27,547 bases of DNA from an uncultured Prevotella sp. (lineage in GTDB: Bacteria; Bacteroidota; Bacteroidia; Bacteroidales; Bacteroidaceae), in assembly GCF_900549175.1 (NCBI RefSeq), contig NZ_URNN01000029.1:1-27547 (forward strand), read 5' to 3'. Below the pieces are notes generated by a model. It made no database searches and was not told the origin of the DNA. It worked only from the letters and a program-made list of their open reading frames with translations. The position numbers and the translations under genes were made by a program. Below, one piece after another: positions 10,022-17,854 of the stretch (positions are counted from its first letter, which is position 1; each line of letters opens with the position of its first letter).

Positions 10022-10089
10022 TGCATTATTCTTAATTACTTTTTTGAGAGCTCTCGACCCATTAAATCCGGTTAATTAAGAATCTTGCA
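10022..10089. promoter_or_regulatory. Imperfect inverted repeat in the lipoprotein leader
   Basis: A 17-bp arm at 10022-10038 (ending ATTCTTAATTA) matches the reverse complement of 10073-10089 at 14 of 17 positions, and a GAGAGCTCTC palindrome (10046-10055) sits between. It starts 10 bp upstream of the lipoprotein start, so it would be in the 5' leader or an operator. Apart from the terminator at 10283, the remaining stretch 10090-10356 shows no gene. Confidence 0.45.
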
Positions 10090-10270
10090 TGAGAAAATGA
10101 AAAAAAACATTAAATGCTCATATTCATGGTCTTCATCTGCACTATCTTAGCTGTTCCAAAACTCCATTTTCCAAATTTTTCAACTTCCGATTTGTAAGTT
10201 AGCCAACAATACTAATACATGCAATCTGCATCAACCCTTGATTGTTCAATGGAAAGGAGGAGAAGCTGAT

Positions 10271-10343
10271 GAAAGAAAAAAGGTCCCGTTACAGATATAC
10301 TGACGGGACTTTTCACAAACAATCTTCTTTTGGTTGTTTGAAT
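10271..10343 (-). terminator. Hairpin terminator of the kinase operon (repeat copy B)
   Basis: On the minus strand GTCCCGT (10309-10303) pairs with ACGGGAC (10289-10283), followed by a T-rich run (complement of the A-run at about 10273-10281). It sits 48 bp after the last gene of the ten-gene operon. The sequence is a diverged copy of 7161-7235. Confidence 0.65.
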
Positions 10344-10356
10344 ATTGACAACTATA

Positions 10357-10977
10357 TCAAATAATACCAAACTTTTTAAATTTTTCCTGTATTATCGTAA
10401 GAGATACTGATTTACCGCCACATTCAATTACTATTGTGCCGGAACGCTCTTCCTTATTAGGATTTTTTTCTGCCTCAACAACAATCTCACCATCTTCATT
10501 TCTAGAACAATTTACCCAATCGGGCTTTTCAGCAATAACCCAATCAGCATAATTACAGTTCACCTTAGTTTTTTTAAACTCTCCACCTTTTCCCTTGAAC
10601 TTCAAATATGTACTCTCTATCGAGAGTTTCACATCTCTTTTCAGCCCACTGTTTTTTGCAACAGGTGAGTGGGGCGTAAGGTTGTCTACATTCTCTTTTG
10701 GTGATACTGGAGCGGTCGATTTTGCCTTTTTCGACAATTGGGAAATGATATTTTTACATGCCTTAATCTGCTGGTCACACAAATTCTTTTTAGTCTGTGA
10801 GTCATAACAAACTTTGGCTTTCTCAAAATATGATATTGCCTTATGTTGAGATGCAACTGTCATTGTTTGCTGCAGCTTTACTCCACTGGCAAAAAGTTTG
10901 TCACATGCTGTCTGAGCACACAGTGGCAATGATACCACCCAAATAAAGAAAATGATAATAAATCGTAATGATTTCAT
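10357..10977 (-). CDS. Secreted TPR-like / BACON domain protein
   Basis: A 206-residue exported protein. The signal peptide is residues 1-21 (ends SLPLCAQ). Residues about 24-80 are helical with four cysteines and resemble a short TPR pair (HKAISYFEKAKVCYDS). After a linker, residues 118-198 form a BACON-like beta domain with PDWVNCSRNEDG and RSGTIVIECGGKSVSLTIIQ, where the WV and the R-G-T-I pattern are typical. BACON domains are usually found in carbohydrate-active or surface proteins. The Met at 10977 is chosen because it starts the signal peptide; a longer reading would overlap the upstream kinase gene. It is the last gene of the operon, 19 bp after the kinase stop. Confidence 0.85.
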   Translation of the reverse strand: MKSLRFIIIFFIWVVSLPLCAQTACDKLFASGVKLQQTMTVASQHKAISYFEKAKVCYDSQTKKNLCDQQIKACKNIISQLSKKAKSTAPVSPKENVDNLTPHSPVAKNSGLKRDVKLSIESTYLKFKGKGGEFKKTKVNCNYADWVIAEKPDWVNCSRNEDGEIVVEAEKNPNKEERSGTIVIECGGKSVSLTIIQEKFKKFGII

Positions 10978-10996
10978 ATTAAAAATTGGTTGATTA

Positions 10997-12313
10997 TTAT
11001 TTTTTATATGTTTCAATGTCAATAACATCTTCGATGGCCTTAGCTCTTGACAAAAACTCATCAGCAATCTCTTTCTCATCAGCGAAAATCACTGCTTTCT
11101 CTTCGAATAAAGTATGAGCTTCGTACAGCTGTTGGCCAATACTCTTTATTTTACCCTTGACAGCAGCAACATTCCTGGGCATTCCGCCGTCTTTTAATTT
11201 GCATGACAATGCTTCATCATATTTCTGATATGCTTCGATTAGGGCAACCTCGAAACCTTCGTCATGCAAAAAACCTATTTGAGCAAGGCTATCAGCCACA
11301 CGTACATCTGCAGCCACCTTCGACTCGATAGAATCATTGTATGCTTCTATCTGCTTGGCCAATTCTATTGCCGCAACGGTTTCGTTGTGATTCTTAACAA
11401 GAACAGAAGTCACGAAACCTCCTACAACCATCAGCAGAACGGCTACAACGACAGCCAACTTGTATTTCTGCCAAAAAGTCTTGTCGCCGGCAAAGACGAT
11501 CTTCCGGCCATTCAACCCATCATCAGCATATTTTTCCAACTGTTCCGCTGTCGGCCTTTCCCATGGGTTCGTCCTTAAACAACGAGCAACCACTTCCTTT
11601 AGTTGTGGCGAGAAATCGCCTTTCAACTCAGGAACTTCGGCACCCTTCATCTGAATAAGACCGCCGTCATCGCCAAAAGGAGTGTCTCCGGTAAGCATCT
11701 CATATACCGTTGCGCCAAGAGAATAGACATCGTTGGCCATTATCGGTGTATTGTCTTTGCTGAAGCGTTCGGGAGCCATGTAAGCAATAGTGCCGGCAGA
11801 ACTAAAGGCGGCGCTCATGCTCTTGCGCAGAGTAGACTTGACATGCGTGCTCACGCCAAAATCGGTAATCATAAAATCACCATTCTCACCTATCATCACA
11901 TTGTCGGGCTTGATGTCCTGATGAATGACCGGCGGATTCATGCCGTGCAGCCAAGCCAAACCACTCGCCACATCGCGGAGCAGCCGCCAAGCGTCGTTCT
12001 CGGACATTTTGCCTACATACTTCATTATGCTTCCCTGCTCGCAAAAGGGCAGCACGAGGAATGGTTTGCGATCGCACGAATCGTAATAGAGGGGCTTGAG
12101 CAAATTCTTGTGATTTGCATTGACCACCAATGAAAATTCACGCGCGAACACGTTCAGTCCTGCATCATCGAGTCCAGTGGCCGGCGCGTATATCTTTAAT
12201 GCTACTTTAATATCAGTCTTACTATCCTTTGCCAACCATACTTCTGAGAAATTACCCCTTCCGAGCAATCTCTCCAAAAAATAACGATCATTAAAAAGTT
12301 TGTTTTCTTCCAT
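10997..12313 (-). CDS. Transmembrane Hanks-type Ser/Thr kinase with helical extracytoplasmic domain
   Basis: A 438-residue kinase. The N-terminal catalytic domain (about 10-265) has the glycine loop GRGNFSEV (18-25), Lys40 in VALK, HQDIKPDN (131-138), DFG (151-153) and APE (180-182). The HRD arginine is replaced by Gln, making it a non-RD kinase, but all residues needed for ATP/Mg binding and transfer are present. A TM segment spans about 286-306. The remaining ~130 residues are helical and charged (LAKQIEAYNDSIESKV...), probably periplasmic. It lies 3 bp after the preceding secreted-protein gene, so the two are likely linked in expression and perhaps function. Confidence 0.95.
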   Translation of the reverse strand: MEENKLFNDRYFLERLLGRGNFSEVWLAKDSKTDIKVALKIYAPATGLDDAGLNVFAREFSLVVNANHKNLLKPLYYDSCDRKPFLVLPFCEQGSIMKYVGKMSENDAWRLLRDVASGLAWLHGMNPPVIHQDIKPDNVMIGENGDFMITDFGVSTHVKSTLRKSMSAAFSSAGTIAYMAPERFSKDNTPIMANDVYSLGATVYEMLTGDTPFGDDGGLIQMKGAEVPELKGDFSPQLKEVVARCLRTNPWERPTAEQLEKYADDGLNGRKIVFAGDKTFWQKYKLAVVVAVLLMVVGGFVTSVLVKNHNETVAAIELAKQIEAYNDSIESKVAADVRVADSLAQIGFLHDEGFEVALIEAYQKYDEALSCKLKDGGMPRNVAAVKGKIKSIGQQLYEAHTLFEEKAVIFADEKEIADEFLSRAKAIEDVIDIETYKK

Positions 12314-12316
12314 AAA

Positions 12317-13318
12317 TTATTTCTTGTAACTGAAAGTCATGCTATATAATGAATTTTTAGAGTCGGTGGAATAGCCTTCACCCTTATAGTTTCCGTAATC
12401 AAAGTCGAAATCAACCTCAAGATGTCCGTCAAAAGACGTTGCCGTGATATCAGCCGAGAGGGTCTTCCTTCCAGAATAGTCCTTGACAACAGGAGCTTTA
12501 TCAACTGTTATGGAAAATCCCAACGACTTGAATTTGGCAATTATCTCATTGTAGCTAAGCCGCCAGCTGATGCCCAATCTATCTTCCCAAAAGTCAGGGA
12601 GGACATCTGAATGGGTTATGTATATATCTTCAAAGATGTTGTCCTGGTCATGATCCCAAAACGTGAAATCCTTGACATCACAGTTCTGCGATCCCGACTC
12701 CACCTTATCAATAGAGAATCCCCTCGCCTTAAGGTCATTGACTGTGGTCTTGCCGATGGTCACCCCATAGACAGGAAAAAATTTGTCCATGACTGACGAA
12801 CCACCACCCTGACTGCCGGAGGAAGTGGTAGTGGACGCCGACGTGGAGCCGCTGCCATTATAATTGTTAACCACTTCGTTGTTGATATTGTCAAGTTCGT
12901 TTATACATTTATAAAAGACATACTTGAACTCTTCAGCCGAATGACAATACATCTCGATGGCGTAAGAAACAGAATTATCATTAAGCAAGGCCTTTGCACA
13001 TCTCACTTTCTGATTGGCCGCGTTCACAGATTTGAGCAACAAGTCACGGGCGGCATCTTCAGTTTTCAGGCCGGAGCGGTGGAACTCCACATAGATGGGT
13101 CCCGAGTCGCCAAAGCCCAGCCAATACAGCGTACCTTCCTTCTTGAAGTTGAGACTGTTGTCCTCGTCATCTATTGTAGGCATAAAACCTTCCTCTTTCA
13201 GAAATTGCAATATGGAATTCCTGAACTTCAACTGCTCACCAGTCAACCCTGCGGCAAAAGCCGAGATGACGACAGCAAACAACAATGCAAACGTTGCAAA
13301 ATATCTGTTCATAATCAC
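12317..13318 (-). CDS. Secreted two-domain protein of unknown function
   Basis: A 333-residue protein with a signal peptide (about 1-22, ends SAFAAG). The N-terminal domain (24-150; FRNSILQFLKEEGFMPTID, LGFGDSGPIYVEF) has the alternating alpha/beta look of YbjN- or chaperone-like folds, a weak impression only. A Ser/Thr/Gly linker of about 20 residues (GSGSTSASTTTSSGSQGG) leads to a second domain (176-333) with VYGVTIGKTTVNDLKARGF, FTFWDHDQDNIFEDIYITH and a beta-rich end MTFSYKK. No catalytic motif is recognised. Starts at 13318 or 13312 are equivalent. It lies between two TM kinases, so it may be a periplasmic ligand or sensor subunit; this is inference. Confidence 0.7.
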   Translation of the reverse strand: MIMNRYFATFALLFAVVISAFAAGLTGEQLKFRNSILQFLKEEGFMPTIDDEDNSLNFKKEGTLYWLGFGDSGPIYVEFHRSGLKTEDAARDLLLKSVNAANQKVRCAKALLNDNSVSYAIEMYCHSAEEFKYVFYKCINELDNINNEVVNNYNGSGSTSASTTTSSGSQGGGSSVMDKFFPVYGVTIGKTTVNDLKARGFSIDKVESGSQNCDVKDFTFWDHDQDNIFEDIYITHSDVLPDFWEDRLGISWRLSYNEIIAKFKSLGFSITVDKAPVVKDYSGRKTLSADITATSFDGHLEVDFDFDYGNYKGEGYSTDSKNSLYSMTFSYKK

Positions 13319-13330
13319 AGTCTTTATTAT

Positions 13331-16300
13331 TTATATTGTACATATAGTCCTGCCGGCCTTGTCCTGAAGCACAACCGACACAGACACATTGGAGGGCAAC
13401 CCCCATACTTTACGGAACTGAGTCTTCATTGTGACTACGGTCTGACGGGCGGCATCCTCATTGAAATCGCCCATGTCATATTTGGACACTTCACTAAACT
13501 TAATCACCACGGTAATTGAAGAGCTTGTACACGATATCGACTGTACATAGACGCCATTTTCTATCTTCTGCGGACACGCCTTGGCATCATTGCGCACGAC
13601 ATCCTGCCAGGATGGGTTGGTATAGCCGGCGGTTGGGGCGGTATACTTGCCGGTGGCCGTCAGGTTGTTCCAGTCGCCTTTTTGCACGTTCCATGTCTGT
13701 GAGCCGAGCAGAGTACCCGACTGGTTGTAATAGTTTCTCTTCTTGGGTGTCACACCCGACTTGTCGTATTCTATCGTCACTCTGGAGACGCCATAGAATT
13801 GGTCGGAAAGCTTGCCGCCGGCATCGCATACCCTCTGCTCTGTCATACGGTTTTTGTCATTATAGGCAAACCGCTCTATCTTGAAACATTTAGAAGTGTC
13901 ATAATACTTGGCTTCAAGCATATTGCCATGACTGTCGTACTTGTTTTCCACCTTGGCATAACCATTACTCTTGTTCATAATCAGCTTGCCATCGGTGCCG
14001 TAGTATTCCTGAACAAGTATCTTACCGCGACGATCATATTTCGATTTCGACATGAAGAAGCCTTCGGATGACAGGCGTGGCTTTCCATAACCGTTGTAAC
14101 ATGATATCTCCGCAATGTTGCCCCACTGGTCGTACTTCACCCGCCCTTCGGGGTTGACATCACTGCCCTGCAGCGGTTTGCCGTCGATGCCATAATTAAA
14201 TTCGGCCACCACACGGTTCATCGCATCATATTCGCGCACACGCTTGTGTGCCTTTTGAACATCTGTACCAGGTGTGCCATCGGGCTTCCAGTTGGTACTG
14301 ACAACACAGTTACCCATCGAGTCGTATTCATTCTTCACCATGCAGAAAGCTAATGACGGCTGATTAATCTTCTTGCCGCTCAAGTCGGTTGTCCATTGCG
14401 ACACGAGACGGTTGTTGACATCGTACTCACTATGCTCGACAGCGGTACCCGACTGGAGCTTGCCGTCAACAAGGGTGAATTTCCGTATGATATTGCCACG
14501 GGCATCGTACCTGTAGTTGATGTCAAAGACAAGCTTGCCCGAGGTGTTGTAATCCTTAATCTCTATAAGGAAGTTTGTCTTGGAATCATAGAAGTATTCC
14601 ACCTTGGAATATCCGAAATCAGACATCACCGGCTTTCCTTCCCTGTCAAAATATTGGAGACACTTTTGATTGCCAAGCTCATCGTATTCCACAGAATAAC
14701 CTGCATACAAATTGGAATTAAGCACCGGTTTGTTGGCTGCATCAAAAAAACTCATCTTAGTGAGGGCACCCTGTCTGTTGTATTCAACAAGCAATACAGA
14801 CACTATGCCGTCACAGGTAGTTGGGTTTCCGGAAACATCGAAATAAGTTTCCTTGACCAAGTTGTTGAACTGGTCGTATTCCGATTTCTTCTCATGGAAG
14901 AATCCGTCAGACAAAGTAGGTTCGTTGTCCTTATTAAAGAACTTTACACTTATTACATTTCCCTGATCATCATAAGTATATACATAGCGGGCAACTCCGT
15001 TGGCCTGTTCTACAGGGGTGCCATTCTCATCATAATAGGTGATTTCGAGCGGCTGTCCTGTCGGGCTTTGTTTTATTTTTAACTTACTATAAGCCTCCCC
15101 GTTTTTGGAATAGGTAGTCGGCTTGTCATTTTCATCCAAGAAAGAGCGCTCGATGATAAATCCATCCTCATTGCAAACGTCACGTGATTTCACAATACCG
15201 CCATTACTGTATGCCGGATTGCCGTCCAAACCGATACAAATCTGTGACACACGGTTTCCCTGATCATCAATCTCATAACGGAAACCGGCTACATTCTCAT
15301 CTGTACGGATAGAAGGCTGCCCGTCAAGCGTGTAATACATCTCGGATATGCGGTTGCCATATTCATCGTAAGCCAGTTTCACCAGACTGCAGTTGTTACC
15401 GTCGTGCGAGCCTTCGCCATTGGCATTGAGATAGGTCACCGTTGCCCAGTCATTGTTCTCATCGTATGTATACCGGCGGATGGCCATACCATCGCCATTG
15501 CTGGTGATGTTGCCATCGGCACCGATGAAGGCTTCTTCTATCTTACGCCCCTTTTCATCGTATTTGTAACGGGAGCCGTAGATATTGTCCTTGTCTCCTG
15601 CCGGCACATTCTGAAGACCCACATAGCGTTTTTCCACCAATAGTCCATCATCATCATAAGACAACAGATAGCGTGAGATACGGCTCTTCTCTCCCTGATC
15701 GGAATCCATATTCTTATACAATACGTTTGTATTGGCATACAGGTTCATCTCTGTGCCATACTCATCGTTCTGCCGGAAGGTAGCAGTCTTGAGATTGTCA
15801 TCATAGTCCATCTTGAAGAGGACACGGCCGTTTTGGTCGGAAATGATGGTGTAGTCAACTTTCTTGTCATCGGTATAGAAATACTGCACATCAGAATAAC
15901 GGCTGGCCATGTGTTCCGTATCGCTGTGACGTATAACCTTACCTTTGGCATTGACAAGGGTCATACGTCTGAGCTTGTGTTTGCGGTATTCGAGTTTATA
16001 GCTCTGTTCACGATGGGCTACATCCTTGGCACTGAGGCGTCCGATACCCTTTGGCACTCCCCAATATTCGGCATAATCTTTGTAATAATAGGTTTTGGTA
16101 CGGGTGTAGTCCCAGATGAATATGCCCAAACACATCAACAGGCAGGCCACACCAGTGGCCACCATAGCTATGAGTTTTTTCTGTGAATGGATTTTCCACG
16201 AGCCGGTTTCCCAATAAAGGTCTATCTTCTGGCGTATCTCGTTGGCCTTGATACGCTTGGCAGGGTCTTGTGCCAAACAGCCCATAATCATGTCTCTGAC

Positions 16301-16999
16301 TTCCGGCTGCAACTTGGGCAACTCTGGCAGAGGCTCGCCTTCCGTCTGGAGCAAACCGCCGTGTTCTCCGTATGGCGGGTTGCCTGTAAGCAACTCCACA
16401 GCCGTGGCTCCCAGCGACCACATGTCGGAAGCGCTGTTGGTGACTCCCTCAAAGCGCTCAGGTCCCATATATGCGCGTGTGCCGCCCGACATGCCGTTGG
16501 AATCGAAAATGCCACCCTCCGAATTGACACTGATACCGAAGTCGGTGACGATAAAATTGAGGTTGTCGTCAACAAGGATATTGTCGGGTTTGATGTCCTG
16601 ATGTATGATATTGTGGTCGTGGAGATATTCCAAACCGGCCGAAACGTCATGCAAAAATTTGATAATGTCATCTTCTTCCATCCTTCCGGCCATACTGCTG
16701 CATGAACCATTCTCACAATACTGCATTACCAGGTAGGGCTGCCCGTCGCAGATGTCGTATCCGGTGGGCGGCAACAGATTGGAATGGTTCATGTTATACA
16801 CAGTGGTAAACTCCCTCTCGAAATTCTGCAGACCATAAGAGTCCATCTCTGAATGTTGGGAGAATATTTTCAGTGCCACAAGCAAGTTGTTGGCACGTGT
16901 GTCCTTGGCCATCCATACCTCGGCAGAAGCCCCTTGCCCCAAAGCTTTCACCAAGACATATCTGTTATGGAACAGTTGACCTTTATCTAATCCTGCCAT
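13331..16999 (-). CDS. Transmembrane Hanks-type kinase with giant YD/RHS-like repeat ectodomain
   Basis: A 1222-residue protein. The kinase domain (about 14-260) has GQGASAEV (21-28), Lys44, HQDIKPDN (133-140), DFG (153-155) and GPE (179-181) in place of APE. It is a non-RD kinase like its neighbour. A TM segment spans about 275-296. From about 300 to 1130 run roughly 18 repeats of about 45 residues with the pattern YDexGN.......Y...G.P, for example YDEYGNRISEMYYTLDGQP and YDDQGNVISVKFFNKDNEP, related to YD/RHS repeats. A separate beta-rich domain (about 1140-1222) follows. Topology predicts a periplasmic repeat rod or shell. No polymorphic toxin domain is seen at the end. It lies in the operon between an FHA-TM gene and a secreted-protein gene, with 11-12 bp gaps. 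Confidence 0.93.
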   Translation of the reverse strand: MAGLDKGQLFHNRYVLVKALGQGASAEVWMAKDTRANNLLVALKIFSQHSEMDSYGLQNFEREFTTVYNMNHSNLLPPTGYDICDGQPYLVMQYCENGSCSSMAGRMEEDDIIKFLHDVSAGLEYLHDHNIIHQDIKPDNILVDDNLNFIVTDFGISVNSEGGIFDSNGMSGGTRAYMGPERFEGVTNSASDMWSLGATAVELLTGNPPYGEHGGLLQTEGEPLPELPKLQPEVRDMIMGCLAQDPAKRIKANEIRQKIDLYWETGSWKIHSQKKLIAMVATGVACLLMCLGIFIWDYTRTKTYYYKDYAEYWGVPKGIGRLSAKDVAHREQSYKLEYRKHKLRRMTLVNAKGKVIRHSDTEHMASRYSDVQYFYTDDKKVDYTIISDQNGRVLFKMDYDDNLKTATFRQNDEYGTEMNLYANTNVLYKNMDSDQGEKSRISRYLLSYDDDGLLVEKRYVGLQNVPAGDKDNIYGSRYKYDEKGRKIEEAFIGADGNITSNGDGMAIRRYTYDENNDWATVTYLNANGEGSHDGNNCSLVKLAYDEYGNRISEMYYTLDGQPSIRTDENVAGFRYEIDDQGNRVSQICIGLDGNPAYSNGGIVKSRDVCNEDGFIIERSFLDENDKPTTYSKNGEAYSKLKIKQSPTGQPLEITYYDENGTPVEQANGVARYVYTYDDQGNVISVKFFNKDNEPTLSDGFFHEKKSEYDQFNNLVKETYFDVSGNPTTCDGIVSVLLVEYNRQGALTKMSFFDAANKPVLNSNLYAGYSVEYDELGNQKCLQYFDREGKPVMSDFGYSKVEYFYDSKTNFLIEIKDYNTSGKLVFDINYRYDARGNIIRKFTLVDGKLQSGTAVEHSEYDVNNRLVSQWTTDLSGKKINQPSLAFCMVKNEYDSMGNCVVSTNWKPDGTPGTDVQKAHKRVREYDAMNRVVAEFNYGIDGKPLQGSDVNPEGRVKYDQWGNIAEISCYNGYGKPRLSSEGFFMSKSKYDRRGKILVQEYYGTDGKLIMNKSNGYAKVENKYDSHGNMLEAKYYDTSKCFKIERFAYNDKNRMTEQRVCDAGGKLSDQFYGVSRVTIEYDKSGVTPKKRNYYNQSGTLLGSQTWNVQKGDWNNLTATGKYTAPTAGYTNPSWQDVVRNDAKACPQKIENGVYVQSISCTSSSITVVIKFSEVSKYDMGDFNEDAARQTVVTMKTQFRKVWGLPSNVSVSVVLQDKAGRTICTI

Positions 17000-17011
17000 A
17001 ATATTTCGATT

Positions 17012-17854
17012 TTAAAAGAGTGTCAGCGTGTAATTTAAAGCGTAGATATTTCCGAGAATAACCAAGACAAACCAGATGATTCCGCCGATGGCCCATATCT
17101 TCTGGTTTTTCTTGAACTGTTCGAAACTCTTAGTTCTACCCGAACGCCATGCCATCTTCGAACCGTTAAGGCCAAGATAAACACTTAGGCACAGACTGCA
17201 GACCTGTCCTATATATGGTATTCCGGCTAAAAGAATAATACATAAAGGCCAGTAAAAGCCGTGGCAAACAGCCCACAACCAACTGCAAAGGAAGGCACCC
17301 CAATTCCAACGCTCTATTTCCGCGTCAATTTCCGACTGGGAATATTCGTTGGCCTGACCGAAAACGCCTTTACTGTCATTGAAATCATATACCGATGAAG
17401 TCCTGTCATTTTTGGCTGTTCTTGAATTGGAGTCAAAACGCTCGGTCTTTCGTCCATGCTGCCCTTGAGACTCACCCACATTCATTTGGACTGTACGTCT
17501 TCCTGTCGGCTGCTGACGGCCTTGCTGTTCCTGCTGTTGTCCCTCTGTACGCACATTCCTTGTCACTGTGGGACGGTGACGCACCTCAGGGAAGTAACGT
17601 TCTATCACATTCCACTCCAAATTGAAGACATTGGCAAGCAGTATTGTGTCACCCGGGTAAATGCCCACCGACATGTTCTGTATCTTTTGTCCATTGATGA
17701 CTGTTCCATTAGAACTGTGGTCAATGAATGTCAAATTGCCATCAACGCATGTTATTTCACAATGTCTGTTGCTGACAGTGTCCCAACGCTCATCTATGCG
17801 GATATCGCTGTGGGGGTCTCTTCCGATGGTTATTCTATTTGTTGCCATGGTCAT
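17012..17854 (-). CDS. FHA domain protein with C-terminal membrane segments
   Basis: A 280-residue protein. The N-terminal FHA domain (about 5-80) has all the phosphothreonine-reading residues: GRDP (11-14), SNRH (28-31) and SSNGTVING (47-55). A Gln/Arg-rich disordered linker (about 95-170) follows, then a Trp/Cys-rich hydrophobic region (WNWGAFLCSWLWAVCHGFYW, about 183-240) and a further TM segment (about 252-274). It would dock phosphorylated partners at the inner face of the membrane. The gene overlaps the end of the PP2C gene by 14-20 bp depending on start (17854 or 17848), so translational coupling is likely. Confidence 0.9.
   Translation of the reverse strand: MTMATNRITIGRDPHSDIRIDERWDTVSNRHCEITCVDGNLTFIDHSSNGTVINGQKIQNMSVGIYPGDTILLANVFNLEWNVIERYFPEVRHRPTVTRNVRTEGQQQEQQGRQQPTGRRTVQMNVGESQGQHGRKTERFDSNSRTAKNDRTSSVYDFNDSKGVFGQANEYSQSEIDAEIERWNWGAFLCSWLWAVCHGFYWPLCIILLAGIPYIGQVCSLCLSVYLGLNGSKMAWRSGRTKSFEQFKKNQKIWAIGGIIWFVLVILGNIYALNYTLTLF

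Noticed and set aside
13331..16999. RHS polymorphic toxin
   Set aside because: YD repeats are present, but the N-terminus is a kinase with a TM helix, there is no conserved RHS core boundary motif, no C-terminal toxin domain and no adjacent immunity gene.
10997..16999. Inactive pseudokinases because HRD is changed to HQD
   Set aside because: The catalytic Asp, the VALK Lys, the Asn of KPDN and the DFG Asp are all kept in both, so activity is expected; only the Arg is lost.
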